Shown: one piece after another, positions 25,587-35,051 of the stretch
Position numbering within the stretch: the stretch's first letter is position 1
Layout: every line of letters begins with the position of its first letter
Origin: Desulfamplus sp.
GTDB taxonomy: Bacteria > Desulfobacterota > Desulfobacteria > Desulfobacterales > Desulfobacteraceae
Length of the DNA stretch: 47,859 nt
Assembly: GCA_015232555.1 (NCBI GenBank)
Contig: JADFZJ010000024.1
Coordinates: forward strand, 1-47,859
Direction of reading: 5' to 3'
Made by a program: the position numbers and the translations under genes
The notes under the pieces: generated by a model
The model's input: the letters and a program-made list of their open reading frames with translations, nothing else
Database searches by the model: none
What the model was told of the DNA's origin: nothing

Positions 25587-27384
25587 ACATCAAAAAGAGC
25601 AGACTATGATAAAGAAAAATGGTTGTGTTGCTGGCATATCTCATAAAGAACAGATTATTCTAAAAGGCATTGGTGGCTCTCCTGGTATATGTATAGGCAA
25701 AGCTTATATCGTTGACCGTGAAGGGGTGGCTCTTGTTAAACGATATCCTGTCTCAGAAGAGGATGTTCCATCTGAAATTAACAGGTTTAAAAATGCTGTA
25801 AAACATGCAAGTGATGAACATAAATCAATAATAGCGTCACTAAACAGTGATTTTAGAGATCAGCTTGATATTCTTGAAGCACACTTAGCACTTTTTAAGG
25901 ATAAGATGCTTTATGGTAAGACTATTAATACTATAAAAACTGATAAAATAAATGCTGAATGGGCGTTAAAAAAAGTTTTACGTCAGGTAAAACGGACATT
26001 TATGAAGGTAAACGATCCTTATCTCAAATCAAGAGTAACCGATATTGTTCAAGTATCAGAACAAGTTATGCGTCATCTGATTGGTGCTCAAGATATTAAA
26101 ATCTCTGATATCAATAAACGGGTTATTCTGATTGCCCATGACCTCTCTCCAGCAGACACTATTCAGATTCAGCTTGAGTTAATTAAAGGCTTTGTTACAG
26201 ATCGTGGCGGTAAAGATTCACATACTGGTATTATTGCTAAAGCTCTTGGTATTCCAGCTGTCATGGGACTTGGTAATGCCACACATAAGGTTGAAAATGA
26301 TGATATTGTTATTGTTGACGGCTTATCTGGTATTTTGATTGTCAATCCAGAAGAAGACACTCTTTTTACCTATGAAGAGAGAAGAGCACTATATGAAAAT
26401 CAACAAGCTATAAGAGCAAGGGAGAGCCATCTTCCAGCGGTTACTTTAGACGGTCAGCAGTTCAAGTTGATGGCAAACATTGAGCTTTTAGAAGAGGTTG
26501 TCTCTGTAAAGGATAATGGGGCAAAAGGTGTGGGGCTTTTCAGAACAGAATTTCTTTATATTGATCTTAAACGATTGCCATCAGAAGAGGAACTGTTTGA
26601 GAAATATAAAGAGGTAGTTGATCTGTTATCGCCTATGTCAGTTACCTTTAGAACTCTGGACATTAATGGTGATAAGGTTCTGCCTTATATGAAGAATGCA
26701 GAAGAGGAGAATCCTGCACTCGGTTTGAGAGCTGTAAGGTTTTGTCTTAAAAGACCAGAGATTTTTATTACCCAGATCAAGGCAATCCTCAGGGTAGGGG
26801 CTTTTGGAACGATAAAACTTCTTATCCCAATGATTTCATGTGTTGAAGAGATTATTCAGGTAAAGGTTATAATAAGCCGTGCTATTGAAGAGCTAAAAAC
26901 GGAACAGAAGGTTTTCAACGCTGATATTCCACTTGGAATAATGATTGAGGTGCCATCTGCTGTCATTATTGCAGAGGAACTTGCTGATTATGTTAATTTT
27001 TTCAGCATTGGAACAAATGATCTTATTCAGTATTCTATGGCTATTGATAGGAGTAACCGTCAAGTTGCACATCTGTATAATCCAATGAATCCTGCTGTTA
27101 TAAGAATGGTCAAAATGGTTGTTGATGCTGCAAAGAAGAAAAATATTGAGGTAGTTATGTGTGGTGAGATGGCAGGTGATACATTCAATCTGCCTGTTCT
27201 CATGGGTCTTGGATTGACACATCTCTCTATGAATCCCATGTCCATTCCTGCTATCCGTCAGATGGTTACACGACTTGACACTAATGAGACTAAGGAATTT
27301 GTGGGTAAAATATTGAATATGAGACAAGTAGAAGAGATAACAAATTTTTTGACAAATCGCTATGATAAGGTTCTTGCTGATTAA
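25579..27384 (+). CDS. ptsI: Phosphoenolpyruvate-protein phosphotransferase (Enzyme I)
   Basis: Transfers phosphate from phosphoenolpyruvate to HPr. The phospho-histidine is H215 in GGKDSHTGIIAKALGIPAV. The C-terminal PEP-binding barrel has LFRTEFLY, IGTNDLIQYSMAIDR and the catalytic Cys C528 in VVMCGEMAGD. The frame opens at TTG 25564, but the ATG at 25579 has GGAGA eight bases upstream and is preferred; it gives 601 residues, a little longer than usual because of about 30 extra N-terminal residues. No GAF domain is present, so it is the carbohydrate-type rather than the nitrogen-type Enzyme I. Confidence 0.96.
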   Translation: MVKHQKEQTMIKKNGCVAGISHKEQIILKGIGGSPGICIGKAYIVDREGVALVKRYPVSEEDVPSEINRFKNAVKHASDEHKSIIASLNSDFRDQLDILEAHLALFKDKMLYGKTINTIKTDKINAEWALKKVLRQVKRTFMKVNDPYLKSRVTDIVQVSEQVMRHLIGAQDIKISDINKRVILIAHDLSPADTIQIQLELIKGFVTDRGGKDSHTGIIAKALGIPAVMGLGNATHKVENDDIVIVDGLSGILIVNPEEDTLFTYEERRALYENQQAIRARESHLPAVTLDGQQFKLMANIELLEEVVSVKDNGAKGVGLFRTEFLYIDLKRLPSEEELFEKYKEVVDLLSPMSVTFRTLDINGDKVLPYMKNAEEENPALGLRAVRFCLKRPEIFITQIKAILRVGAFGTIKLLIPMISCVEEIIQVKVIISRAIEELKTEQKVFNADIPLGIMIEVPSAVIIAEELADYVNFFSIGTNDLIQYSMAIDRSNRQVAHLYNPMNPAVIRMVKMVVDAAKKKNIEVVMCGEMAGDTFNLPVLMGLGLTHLSMNPMSIPAIRQMVTRLDTNETKEFVGKILNMRQVEEITNFLTNRYDKVLAD

Positions 27385-27420
27385 ACAGGAGATGCAATAG
27401 CATATAGGAGCATAAACAGG

Positions 27421-27879
27421 ATGGAATCAGAAAGAATAAAAATTATCGCAAGCAATAAAAAAGCAAGGCATGATTATGATATTTCTGGCGAAATAGAAGC
27501 TGGAATAGTGCTTGTGGGTACAGAGGTCAAATCTATACGCCAAGGAAAGATAAATCTTAAAGATTCTTATGCCGAGATAAAAAATGGAGAGGTATTTCTA
27601 AGACAGATGCACATTACTCCATATCAAAATGCCTATTATGATAATCATGAGCCGCTTAGAAGCAGAAAACTGCTTCTTCACAACCGAGAGATAAAAAAGC
27701 TCATTGGCAAGGTAGCAGAACGAGGTTTTACAATCGTCCCTCTGAAAGTATATTTTAAAAACGGTAAAATTAAGGTGCAGATTGGACTTGCTAAAGGTAA
27801 AAAGCTTTATGATAAACGAGATACAATAAAGAAAAGAGATATTGAGCGGGATATGGACAGAGATTATAAAACCCGTTAA
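27421..27879 (+). CDS. smpB: SsrA-binding protein SmpB
   Basis: Partner of tmRNA in ribosome rescue. It has the family pattern: ARHDYDISGEIEAGIVLVGTEVKSIR near the N-terminus, then DSYAEIKNGEVFL, and a basic tail with LAKGKKLYDKRDTIKKRD. At 152 residues it has the normal length. AGGAG lies ten bases before the ATG. The tmRNA gene is not found in the neighbouring gap. It follows ptsI by 36 bases and may be in the same transcript. Confidence 0.96.
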   Translation: MESERIKIIASNKKARHDYDISGEIEAGIVLVGTEVKSIRQGKINLKDSYAEIKNGEVFLRQMHITPYQNAYYDNHEPLRSRKLLLHNREIKKLIGKVAERGFTIVPLKVYFKNGKIKVQIGLAKGKKLYDKRDTIKKRDIERDMDRDYKTR

Positions 27880-28153
27880 AGTAAGTCTCTTGATTTTAGT
27901 TTTAGAAACTCATAATGACAATTGTTTTTTATTGTATAGTTAAATAGTTATACATCCCAGCCCAAGGACTTCCTCACGTTTATCTTTAGCCCGCTTATAT
28001 TTTAATATAACATAAGTTAAAATTAGATTCTTTTATCACCTCAATATTCTAAAGTCCTTAAGAATGCTTACAAAAAAAATCAATTAACTAAAATGTCAAA
28101 TGGTTAATACAATAAAAGCAGATATAAACAGCCAAAAAACTCGGTGAACAAAT
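27880..28153. other. Gap after smpB
   Basis: 274 AT-rich bases. I looked for a tmRNA, which often lies near smpB, and saw neither its tRNA-like ends nor a tag reading frame. No clear promoter or terminator is seen. Confidence 0.4.
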
Positions 28154-29335
28154 ATGAAACAGATATTGCCAGCAAATAGAACTAAAGAGATTACCCCCTT
28201 TATTGTTATGGAGATCATGGAAAAAATCCGTGATATGGAGACAAACGGGGTTCACGTTGTGCATTTAGAAGTGGGAGAGCCTGATTTTAATGCACCCGAA
28301 TGTGTTAGGAGTGCGGTATCTCAGGCATTTGAGTGTAATGAGACTCATTACACGCATAGCCTTGGAGATATAAGGCTTAGAAATGCGATTTGTCAATATT
28401 ACAAAGAGACTTACGGAGTCAATATCACCCCAAACAGGATTCTTGTTACATCAGGAACCTCTCCTGCAATGATGCTGCTCTTTTCAGCATTGGTCAATCC
28501 AGGTGATGAAATTATTATTTCCAACCCTCACTATGCCTGTTATCCCAATTTCATTAAATTTGCACAAGGTCTTCCTGTCAGGGTAGATGTGCAAGAATCC
28601 GAAGGATTTCTCTACACTCCAGAGGCTATTGCTGAAAAAATCACCCCAAGAACCAAAGGGATTTTAATCAACTCGCCCTCCAACCCCACAGGCAATGTGA
28701 TGTCAAAAGAGAGAATGGCAGAGATAACAGCTCTTGCCGATTCACATGATATTGTCGTAATCTCTGACGAGATCTATCATGGTTTAGTTTACAGCGGAAA
28801 AGAGCACTCAATTCTTGAAATCACAGATCACGCATTTGTATTTAACGGATTTTCTAAACTTTTTGCCATGACAGGGTTGCGTCTTGGATATCTTATTGCA
28901 CCTGAATATTTTATCCGTCCTCTTCAGATTCTCCAGCAGAACTTTTTTATCTCTTCTAACTCTGTCATACAGATTGCAGGGGTAGCAGCCCTAAAAAACG
29001 CTAAAAAAGAGACCGAAGAGATGAGAATGATCTATAATCAGCGGAGAAAATATATGATTAAACGGCTTCGTGATATGGGATTTGGAATTACTGTAGAGCC
29101 AACCGGAGCATTTTATGTCTTTGCAAATGCAAAGCATATCTCAATGGACTCTTACGCTTTAGCTGTGGATATCTTGGAAAAGGCTCATGTTGGTGTAACT
29201 CCCGGAATTGATTTTGGACCTAACGGCGAAGGATATTTGAGATTTTCTTATGCCAACTCAATGGAGAACATTGCAGAGGGTATGGACAGGCTTGAAGGTT
29301 ATTTGGATAGTAAAAATTTAAACGTACTATTTTAA
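28154..29335 (+). CDS. Pyridoxal-phosphate-dependent aminotransferase, class I/II
   Basis: Aminotransferase of the aspartate/alanine-type fold I group. Residues include GEPDFNAPE near the N-terminus, NSPSNPTGNVMS, the cofactor-binding SDEIYHGLVY and the Schiff-base lysine in FNGFSKLFAMTGLRLGYLI. The C-terminal substrate arginine lies in GEGYLRFSYANS. The length of 393 is normal. The substrate cannot be fixed; aspartate-, alanine- and branched-chain-type enzymes share this pattern. The ATG has GGTGA before it. It starts a plus-strand run with engB and era. Confidence 0.92.
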   Translation: MKQILPANRTKEITPFIVMEIMEKIRDMETNGVHVVHLEVGEPDFNAPECVRSAVSQAFECNETHYTHSLGDIRLRNAICQYYKETYGVNITPNRILVTSGTSPAMMLLFSALVNPGDEIIISNPHYACYPNFIKFAQGLPVRVDVQESEGFLYTPEAIAEKITPRTKGILINSPSNPTGNVMSKERMAEITALADSHDIVVISDEIYHGLVYSGKEHSILEITDHAFVFNGFSKLFAMTGLRLGYLIAPEYFIRPLQILQQNFFISSNSVIQIAGVAALKNAKKETEEMRMIYNQRRKYMIKRLRDMGFGITVEPTGAFYVFANAKHISMDSYALAVDILEKAHVGVTPGIDFGPNGEGYLRFSYANSMENIAEGMDRLEGYLDSKNLNVLF

Positions 29336-29348
29336 AAAAAGATAAATA

Positions 29349-30005
29349 ATGATTATAAAACAGACCGAATTTGTAAAAAGTGCAGCAAACCCATCGCATT
29401 TTCCTGAACCTGAATTTCCAGAAGTAGCGTTTGCTGGAAGATCAAATGTTGGGAAATCTTCTCTTATCAACACTATATTGAATAGAAAAAATCTTGTAAA
29501 GACAAGCTCAAAACCAGGGTGCACACAGTTGATCAACTTTTTTAAGATCAACAACAACACCTTTTTTGTTGATCTGCCAGGGTATGGATATGCAAAGGTC
29601 TCAAAGTCCGTCCGCTCGCAGTGGGGGTCAATGATAGAGAAATATCTTAATCAAAGACCTAACCTGCTTGGAGTTGTGCTTCTGATTGACATAAGGAGAG
29701 AACCACAAAAAGAGGAGTTTGAACTGATGGAGTGGCTTGTCAGTCATGGGATTCCATGTTTGAGAGTGCTTACAAAGGCTGACAAGTTATCACGTCAGCA
29801 GCAGATTAACCGTGTTAGCAAACTTGGAAAGATAATGATGTGCAAAAAAGAGGATATTCTCTTGTTCTCTGCAACATCAAAACAGGGAAAAGATGAGATT
29901 CTTAAAGAGCTTAATCTCCTTTTCTATGGGGTTAAAAGTGTGGCTGAATCTCCATCTACTACTGACCATGAAGCCTATAATGACAACGCAGACGGAGAGT
30001 TATAA
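29349..30005 (+). CDS. engB: Ribosome biogenesis GTPase EngB (YsxC/YihA)
   Basis: Small GTPase needed for large-subunit assembly. It has G1 GRSNVGKSSLIN, G3 DLPGYGYAKVSKSVRSQW (the family hallmark), and G4 TKADK. The first residues, MIIKQTEFVKSAANPSHFPEPEFPEVAFAG, match EngB starts. An acidic tail ends in DNADGEL. It lies 13 bases after the aminotransferase and four bases before era, so the two GTPase genes are probably co-expressed. Confidence 0.95.
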   Translation: MIIKQTEFVKSAANPSHFPEPEFPEVAFAGRSNVGKSSLINTILNRKNLVKTSSKPGCTQLINFFKINNNTFFVDLPGYGYAKVSKSVRSQWGSMIEKYLNQRPNLLGVVLLIDIRREPQKEEFELMEWLVSHGIPCLRVLTKADKLSRQQQINRVSKLGKIMMCKKEDILLFSATSKQGKDEILKELNLLFYGVKSVAESPSTTDHEAYNDNADGEL

Positions 30006-30009
30006 ACTT

Positions 30010-30906
30010 ATGAAAAAAGCAGAAAATGAAACATTCAGATCAGGGTTTATTGCAATTGTTGGTGCTCCAAATGCTGGAAAATCGACTCTTCTAAATCGAG
30101 TTACTGGAGAGAAGATTTCCATTACATCAAGAAAACCTCAAACCACACGAGACAGAATTCTTGGCGTGGTTGAGCGTCCTATGTCCCAGATAATTTTTGT
30201 TGATACCCCGGGAATTCATAAGGCAAAATCTCTTCTGAACCGTAAGATAGTTGATCAGGCTCTCTCTGCTGTTGAAGATGTTGATGCCATTTTGTTGATG
30301 ATTGACGCTGCTTCAAAAGACAGCGAATCTGAACAGATAATCATTACACAGCTTGAAAGCACAAAAAAATCTGTAATTCTTGCCATTAACAAAACTGATA
30401 TTGTCGCACCAGACAGCATTCTTCCCCGTATTCAGGAGTGTGTATCTTTGCATGAGTTCAAGGCTGTGGTGCCAATATCTGCAAAAAACGGGGTTCAGAT
30501 AGACGAGCTTCTTGATGAAATTGAAAAATGCCTGCCAGAAGGTCCGAGGCTTTTTCCTGAGGATACTTTGACAGACCTGTCAGAAAAGTTCATTGCAGGC
30601 GAGATGATCCGTGAAAAGATATTCAGGCTCACAGGAATGGAGATACCATACTCAAGTGCGGTAACTATTGACTCGTTTAAGCCAGAAAGAAAGCTGATAG
30701 TTATACATGCAAGTATCCATCTTGATAAAGATTCCCAAAAAGGAATTGTGATTGGAAAAGGCGGGCAGATGCTAAAAAAGATCGGGGAGCAGGCAAGAAA
30801 AGATATTGAACGGATGACAGGTTCCAAAGTCCTTCTTCATCTTCTTGTAAAGGTTACAAAAAATTGGAGTAATAACGAAAATATGCTCAGGGAGTTTGGA
30901 TATTAA
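30010..30906 (+). CDS. era: GTPase Era
   Basis: Essential GTPase that binds 16S rRNA and helps small-subunit maturation. G1 GAPNAGKSTLLNR, G2-region RKPQTTRDRI, G3 DTPGIHK, G4 NKTDI. The C-terminal KH domain has GIVIGKGGQMLKKIG. The open frame extends upstream to 29893 inside engB, but the ATG at 30010 with GGAGAG about ten bases upstream gives the usual start and a normal length of 298. Confidence 0.96.
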   Translation: MKKAENETFRSGFIAIVGAPNAGKSTLLNRVTGEKISITSRKPQTTRDRILGVVERPMSQIIFVDTPGIHKAKSLLNRKIVDQALSAVEDVDAILLMIDAASKDSESEQIIITQLESTKKSVILAINKTDIVAPDSILPRIQECVSLHEFKAVVPISAKNGVQIDELLDEIEKCLPEGPRLFPEDTLTDLSEKFIAGEMIREKIFRLTGMEIPYSSAVTIDSFKPERKLIVIHASIHLDKDSQKGIVIGKGGQMLKKIGEQARKDIERMTGSKVLLHLLVKVTKNWSNNENMLREFGY

Positions 30907-30972
30907 TTTGAGACTCTCTTGTTTAAGTAGAGATGGCAACCCTTATGGCTTGCCTGTATTGGGTGATTGAGA

Positions 30973-31272
30973 ATGGAATTTTATTTTACACAGGACGAAG
31001 ATAGCCAGCGGCGTGAAAAGCACAAGGCAAGAGAGCTTAGAAACAGCCAGTGGTGGAAGCGGAAGAGATCAGAAGGTATCTGCTATTACTGTGGTGAGAG
31101 TTTCCCCCCAAAAGAGTTGACTATGGATCATATTGTTCCTATCTCAAGAGGCGGTACATCTTCTAAAAATAATGTGGTTCCATGCTGTAAAACGTGCAAC
31201 ACAAAAAAAAGAACAATGCTCCCTTTAGAGTGGGACGAATATATGAAAACACTTTCTGGAGCTTCTGAGTGA
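30973..31272 (+). CDS. Small HNH endonuclease
   Basis: 99-residue protein with a complete HNH fold: zinc knuckle CYYCGE...CCKTCN and the core MDHIVPISRGGTSSKNNVV (His-Asn-His/Asn arrangement). The basic N-terminus (REKHKARELRNSQWWKRKR) may contact nucleic acid. The ATG at 30973 is chosen over the TTG at 30967; neither has a strong ribosome site. No partner (restriction, intron or phage gene) is adjacent, so the target is unknown. It may be read through from era, 66 bases upstream. Confidence 0.88.
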   Translation: MEFYFTQDEDSQRREKHKARELRNSQWWKRKRSEGICYYCGESFPPKELTMDHIVPISRGGTSSKNNVVPCCKTCNTKKRTMLPLEWDEYMKTLSGASE

Positions 31273-31299
31273 TTTGTAATATAAAGGAGATAACACCCA

Positions 31300-31686
31300 A
31301 TGGATGAAAAAGAGATTGCCCGAAAAACCTCTGAAACTGCACAACTCTATTTTAATGGAGTAAAAGATGAAGATAAACCCTACAATCTATGGCGTACTTT
31401 TGATAAAGAGCTTGCAAAACAGATGTCCCTCTACATCACTGGACAGTTCTACTCAAGGGAAAAAATACCTCACCCAACACGCCAATTAGTCACGATTGCC
31501 GCTCTGACTGCACTATCAAAACCAGATGAGCTAAAACTTCACATTCATGCTGCTCTGAATGTTGGGTGTAGCCGTGAAGAGATTGCTGAGGTCATTTTTC
31601 AGACCAGTATCTATGCTGGTGTACCCGCTGCCAATACAGCTTTAAAGGTATTGAAAGATGTGCTGGAAGAGAAGAGTGCTATGTAG
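31300..31686 (+). CDS. Carboxymuconolactone decarboxylase (CMD) family protein
   Basis: 128-residue all-helical protein of the CMD/AhpD superfamily. The core HPTRQLVTIAALTALSKPDELKLHIHAALNVGCSREEIAEVI is typical of gamma-carboxymuconolactone-decarboxylase-like members. The AhpD redox motif C-x-x-C is missing; only a single Cys lies in the central helix, so peroxidase activity of that kind is unlikely. AAGGAGA precedes the ATG. Its true substrate is unknown. Confidence 0.88.
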   Translation: MDEKEIARKTSETAQLYFNGVKDEDKPYNLWRTFDKELAKQMSLYITGQFYSREKIPHPTRQLVTIAALTALSKPDELKLHIHAALNVGCSREEIAEVIFQTSIYAGVPAANTALKVLKDVLEEKSAM

Positions 31687-31715
31687 CCTTTTTGCATTTT
31701 TATTGAGCTATAAAT

Positions 31716-32840
31716 TTAATCACTTAGAAGTCCACATCGATTGATAACGCTTTTATCGAGCATCTCGCCTAACTCCCCTAACCTTTTTGGGAAAAAACCA
31801 AGAGTTTTCTCCCAAACCTCCTCATCTTCCATGCAAAAATATATAAGAACATTTGGGGCGTATTCACGGATAAAAGACGCAATCTTCTGATAAAGAGCGA
31901 TTCTTAACGGCTTGAAATATCTCATCTTATTATCAAGACCCGTTATAAATTCTCCGTAGGGTATTATAGATTTTGGAAATCTATTTTCAATAATCTGTTT
32001 AAGTTGTGGCATAAATCTAAATGTTCCAATGCTTATCCAGACTATGCTTTCAGGATTTATACCAGCAGAGCCATCAGAAGAGTTACTGGTAAAAATTGAT
32101 TTAATAACCTCTTTATACTCCTCTTCACAACCGTCATAAATCACAAGCGGGTCAAAATGAAATGCAAGTCTATAGCCCCACTGTTCGCACCGCTTTGCAG
32201 CTCTTAACCTTGCATTTAAAGATGCTGTGTTTCTCTCCTCAGATTTTATGATTGCAGGGGTGTTTAGCGACCATGCAACAACGGTCTTGCGATTATGGTC
32301 AATATTTTTAAGAGATTCAATATTGACCGTCTTGGTTTTAAGTTCAAGAATAGAGCGTTTCTGTTCGGCAAATTTTTTGACCAACTTTTCAGGCTGACCG
32401 CTCAATTTTTCCCAAATAAGACTGTCAGTAAATTCGCCTGTTCCAACTCGAAATGTTTTATTTTGCTCAAAAACAGCATCAAGAGCTGAATCAATCTTAT
32501 CCTGACCCGCAAAATACTGAAGTATCGGCGGGTGAAAATATGCTTGCAAAATACAGTATGAGCAATCCATAGTGCAAAAAGTGCCTGTATGCAAAATTGT
32601 ATAATCGCAGCAGGTGTAGTAGCTTGTGCCAGGACACTTTTTTATTACAGCACCATGATTTTCGGTGATATAAAGCGTCTGCTTTCCCTTTGTAACAGGA
32701 TCATCAGATGAATTTACATGCTCATAGACAACCTTGCTGTCAGTAACATATTCAGGCTCAAGCCCTGTTGCCGCAATGATGCGTTCTATTTCGTCACAAG
32801 GTTTAATGTGGCTGTCCATGAAAAGGGTCTCTATTTTCAT
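31716..32840 (-). CDS. Spore-photoproduct-lyase-like radical SAM protein
   Basis: Radical SAM protein of the spore photoproduct lyase (SPL) group. The cluster motif CxxxCxxC is C89, C93 and C96 in FCTMDCSYCILQAYFHPPI, and the flanking YYTCCDYTILHTGTFC and DPLVIYDGCEEEY segments match SPL-type proteins. The frame opens at TTG 32852, but the ATG at 32840 with GGAA upstream is preferred (374 residues). No sporulation gene is in view. It is the last gene of a minus-strand run that begins with uvsE, which encodes a UV-damage endonuclease. Repair of UV photoproducts is likely but the exact lesion is inferred. Confidence 0.86.
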   Translation of the reverse strand: MKIETLFMDSHIKPCDEIERIIAATGLEPEYVTDSKVVYEHVNSSDDPVTKGKQTLYITENHGAVIKKCPGTSYYTCCDYTILHTGTFCTMDCSYCILQAYFHPPILQYFAGQDKIDSALDAVFEQNKTFRVGTGEFTDSLIWEKLSGQPEKLVKKFAEQKRSILELKTKTVNIESLKNIDHNRKTVVAWSLNTPAIIKSEERNTASLNARLRAAKRCEQWGYRLAFHFDPLVIYDGCEEEYKEVIKSIFTSNSSDGSAGINPESIVWISIGTFRFMPQLKQIIENRFPKSIIPYGEFITGLDNKMRYFKPLRIALYQKIASFIREYAPNVLIYFCMEDEEVWEKTLGFFPKRLGELGEMLDKSVINRCGLLSD

Positions 32841-32888
32841 AACTATTTCCAATAAGATATTTTGCTGATCATTTGAAATATTTGATGA

Positions 32889-34019
32889 TTAAAGATTTGA
32901 TGAAATTATCTGATCAACCAGCCTGTTTTTACTCAAAGCTGAAATTGCATCTGCATTTTGTGCCAAATCATCAACATTTGAAAACTTAAAACTAATAGTA
33001 TAATCTCTCCCTTCAAAATCTGCTGGAGGTTCAAGTTTTATACCGCCTTTTAAATCGCCTTGCGAGTTTAAGAGCTTTAAGTTTATATTAAACTGCTCTT
33101 TTGCTTTGGACAGGTTGGGATATCTTTGTTCAAACAGAATAGATCTCAGCAGGTTTCCTTTTCGGTTTTCATCTGCACCGTCTGCACTATTATCAACAAT
33201 CTCTCTTATTTCTTTTGCGTTTATGACATCAGTAACTGAAATATTTTCTCTTGCAGCAATCTCATGGATATTGGTGATTATCTCTTTTTGCTTGTTTAGA
33301 CTGGTTTTTATTTTTGAAAAGAGTCTGACAAAGCTATCTATCACATCATCATCATAACCGTACTGCCTTAATTTTAACGCTGCCCCCATTGCAAGCCTCT
33401 CGTTCTCAACAACTCTGTGAACTGATGCTGGCATGTTGGCAATATCATCAAGCATATTAATTAAAGCTCTGTTCATGTTCATGTTAAATATGGCAGATGA
33501 GCTTCCTGCAATCTCCTCAACAGAGATAAATTTTTTTAACAGATGCACTCCTCTTGCCTGCTCCATTGTATTCAGCTCTCTTTGAAAAGAGTTTTCTGAT
33601 ATTGCAATAAATGCACAAGTTTTCTCATCACACTCTAATATATTTGCCAATATCTTGTTTGGGAGATTGGAATCTTTAGAAGAGATAAGGCTCTTAACGG
33701 CAGCCAGTCGTCTAAAACCGCTCACCACACGATATGGTTTGTGCTCTAACTCTCCATTGCAGATTTTATCATCTGAGCCTATCTTTTGTAATATCGGAAG
33801 ATTAATAAGACCAATTGAATTGATTGATGCAGCAAGAGAGGATAGAGATTTATCAAATGAGGCAGGGTCATTATCATACAAAGATTTGTCAGACGAAATC
33901 TTAAAAGTCTCGTCTGACAAATCTATATCATCTATGTTTATATTTGTTATGCACAGCCTCTCTTCAGCCCTCCTTGCGGGAAAGGAGGGAGTAATAATTG
34001 GATTTTTGCAGTTAGACAT
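32889..34019 (-). CDS. ParB-N-domain protein (stand-alone)
   Basis: 376 residues with a ParB/Srx-type N-terminal domain: SLAASINSIGLINLPILQK, then YRVVSGFRRLAAVKSLI, followed by AFIAISENSFQRELNTMEQA, the usual ParB order (boxes I and II). The helical middle (roughly 165-260) could be a DNA-binding helix-turn-helix. No parA is adjacent and the gene does not sit beside dnaA or a plasmid replicon, so a chromosome-partition role is not shown. The ATG shares its A with the purC stop (TGATG), so translation is coupled to purC. It may be a nucleoid or CTP-switch protein of other function. Confidence 0.75.
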   Translation of the reverse strand: MSNCKNPIITPSFPARRAEERLCITNINIDDIDLSDETFKISSDKSLYDNDPASFDKSLSSLAASINSIGLINLPILQKIGSDDKICNGELEHKPYRVVSGFRRLAAVKSLISSKDSNLPNKILANILECDEKTCAFIAISENSFQRELNTMEQARGVHLLKKFISVEEIAGSSSAIFNMNMNRALINMLDDIANMPASVHRVVENERLAMGAALKLRQYGYDDDVIDSFVRLFSKIKTSLNKQKEIITNIHEIAARENISVTDVINAKEIREIVDNSADGADENRKGNLLRSILFEQRYPNLSKAKEQFNINLKLLNSQGDLKGGIKLEPPADFEGRDYTISFKFSNVDDLAQNADAISALSKNRLVDQIISSNL

Positions 34020-34903
34020 CAGATAACACCAGTAATAAGATTAAGAGCCTCAAGGTATTTGGCAGAAGTTTTTTCAATAACATCTTGTGGAAGTTTTGGA
34101 GCAGGAGGCGTTTTATCCCAGCCAGAAGACTCTAACCAATCTCTTACAAACTGCTTGTCAAAGCTCTTTTGCGAACCGCCCGGAGAGTAGGAATCTTTGG
34201 GCCAAAAACGTGATGAATCAGGTGTCATAACTTCATCAATCAAGATAATCTCTCCATCAACCTCTCCAAACTCAAACTTGGTATCTGCAATAATAATGCC
34301 TTTGCTCAATGCAAGCTCTGCACCTTTTTTATATATTTTCAAACTTAAATCCTTGATCTTTTCCGCCTTTTTCTTGCCAAGAATTTTTACTGTCTCTTCA
34401 AAATCGACATTGATGTCATGATCACCCACTTCAGCTTTGGTTGATGGAGTATAGAGCGGCTCAGGAAGTCTATCAGACTCTTTTAACCCTTTTGGAAGTG
34501 TAATGCCGCACACATGACCCTCTTTCTGGTAAGATTTCCAGCCAGAACCAGAGATATATCCCCTGACAATACACTCAACAGGTAACGGCTCTGCTTTTTT
34601 AACCAGCATACTTCTGCCTTCGAGTATATCTGCGTATTTTTGGCATATTGGAGGAAAATCTCGCACATCAGCAGATATCAGATGGTTGCCCACAATATCT
34701 TCCATCACCTTAAACCAAAATACTGAAATCTGCGTCAAAACTCTGCCTTTGCCATCAATTCCATCAGGCATAACCACATCAAACGCGGAAAGCCTGTCGG
34801 TTGTTACCATTAAAAAGGCATCTCCTGTGTCATAAATATCTCTTACCTTTCCTTTTCTTACAAGTTTAAGCTCTTTAAAATCTGTCTCTCTAATTGTGTT
34901 CAT
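34019..34903 (-). CDS. purC: Phosphoribosylaminoimidazole-succinocarboxamide synthase
   Basis: Joins aspartate to CAIR in purine synthesis. N-terminal [30 protein letters not shown] is characteristic, followed by [17 protein letters not shown] and the ATP/Mg site [11 protein letters not shown], then [13 protein letters not shown]. Length 294 is normal for this longer (yeast-like) form. GGAG lies eight bases before the ATG. It overlaps the following ParB-like gene by one base. No other purine gene is in the window. Confidence 0.96.
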   Translation of the reverse strand: MNTIRETDFKELKLVRKGKVRDIYDTGDAFLMVTTDRLSAFDVVMPDGIDGKGRVLTQISVFWFKVMEDIVGNHLISADVRDFPPICQKYADILEGRSMLVKKAEPLPVECIVRGYISGSGWKSYQKEGHVCGITLPKGLKESDRLPEPLYTPSTKAEVGDHDINVDFEETVKILGKKKAEKIKDLSLKIYKKGAELALSKGIIIADTKFEFGEVDGEIILIDEVMTPDSSRFWPKDSYSPGGSQKSFDKQFVRDWLESSGWDKTPPAPKLPQDVIEKTSAKYLEALNLITGVI

Positions 34904-35051
34904 TAACTTTACTCCGATATGTTTTTAATTGTAAAATGTTGCCTTTAAAATATTTTAGGTTTTAAAGCCCGTCTAAAAATTGAAAAATTTTTTTATATGA
35001 AATTCTCTTAACTGACTTTCATTTTTTGTTGTGTAAGTCATTGCATGGGAG

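Noticed and set aside
27880-28153. tmRNA gene next to smpB
   Set aside because: No tRNA-like ends, CCA-type 3' end or tag reading frame could be found in the gap.
29893-30009. Longer era start inside engB
   Set aside because: The added 39 residues are an out-of-frame reading of engB; the ATG at 30010 gives the normal Era start.
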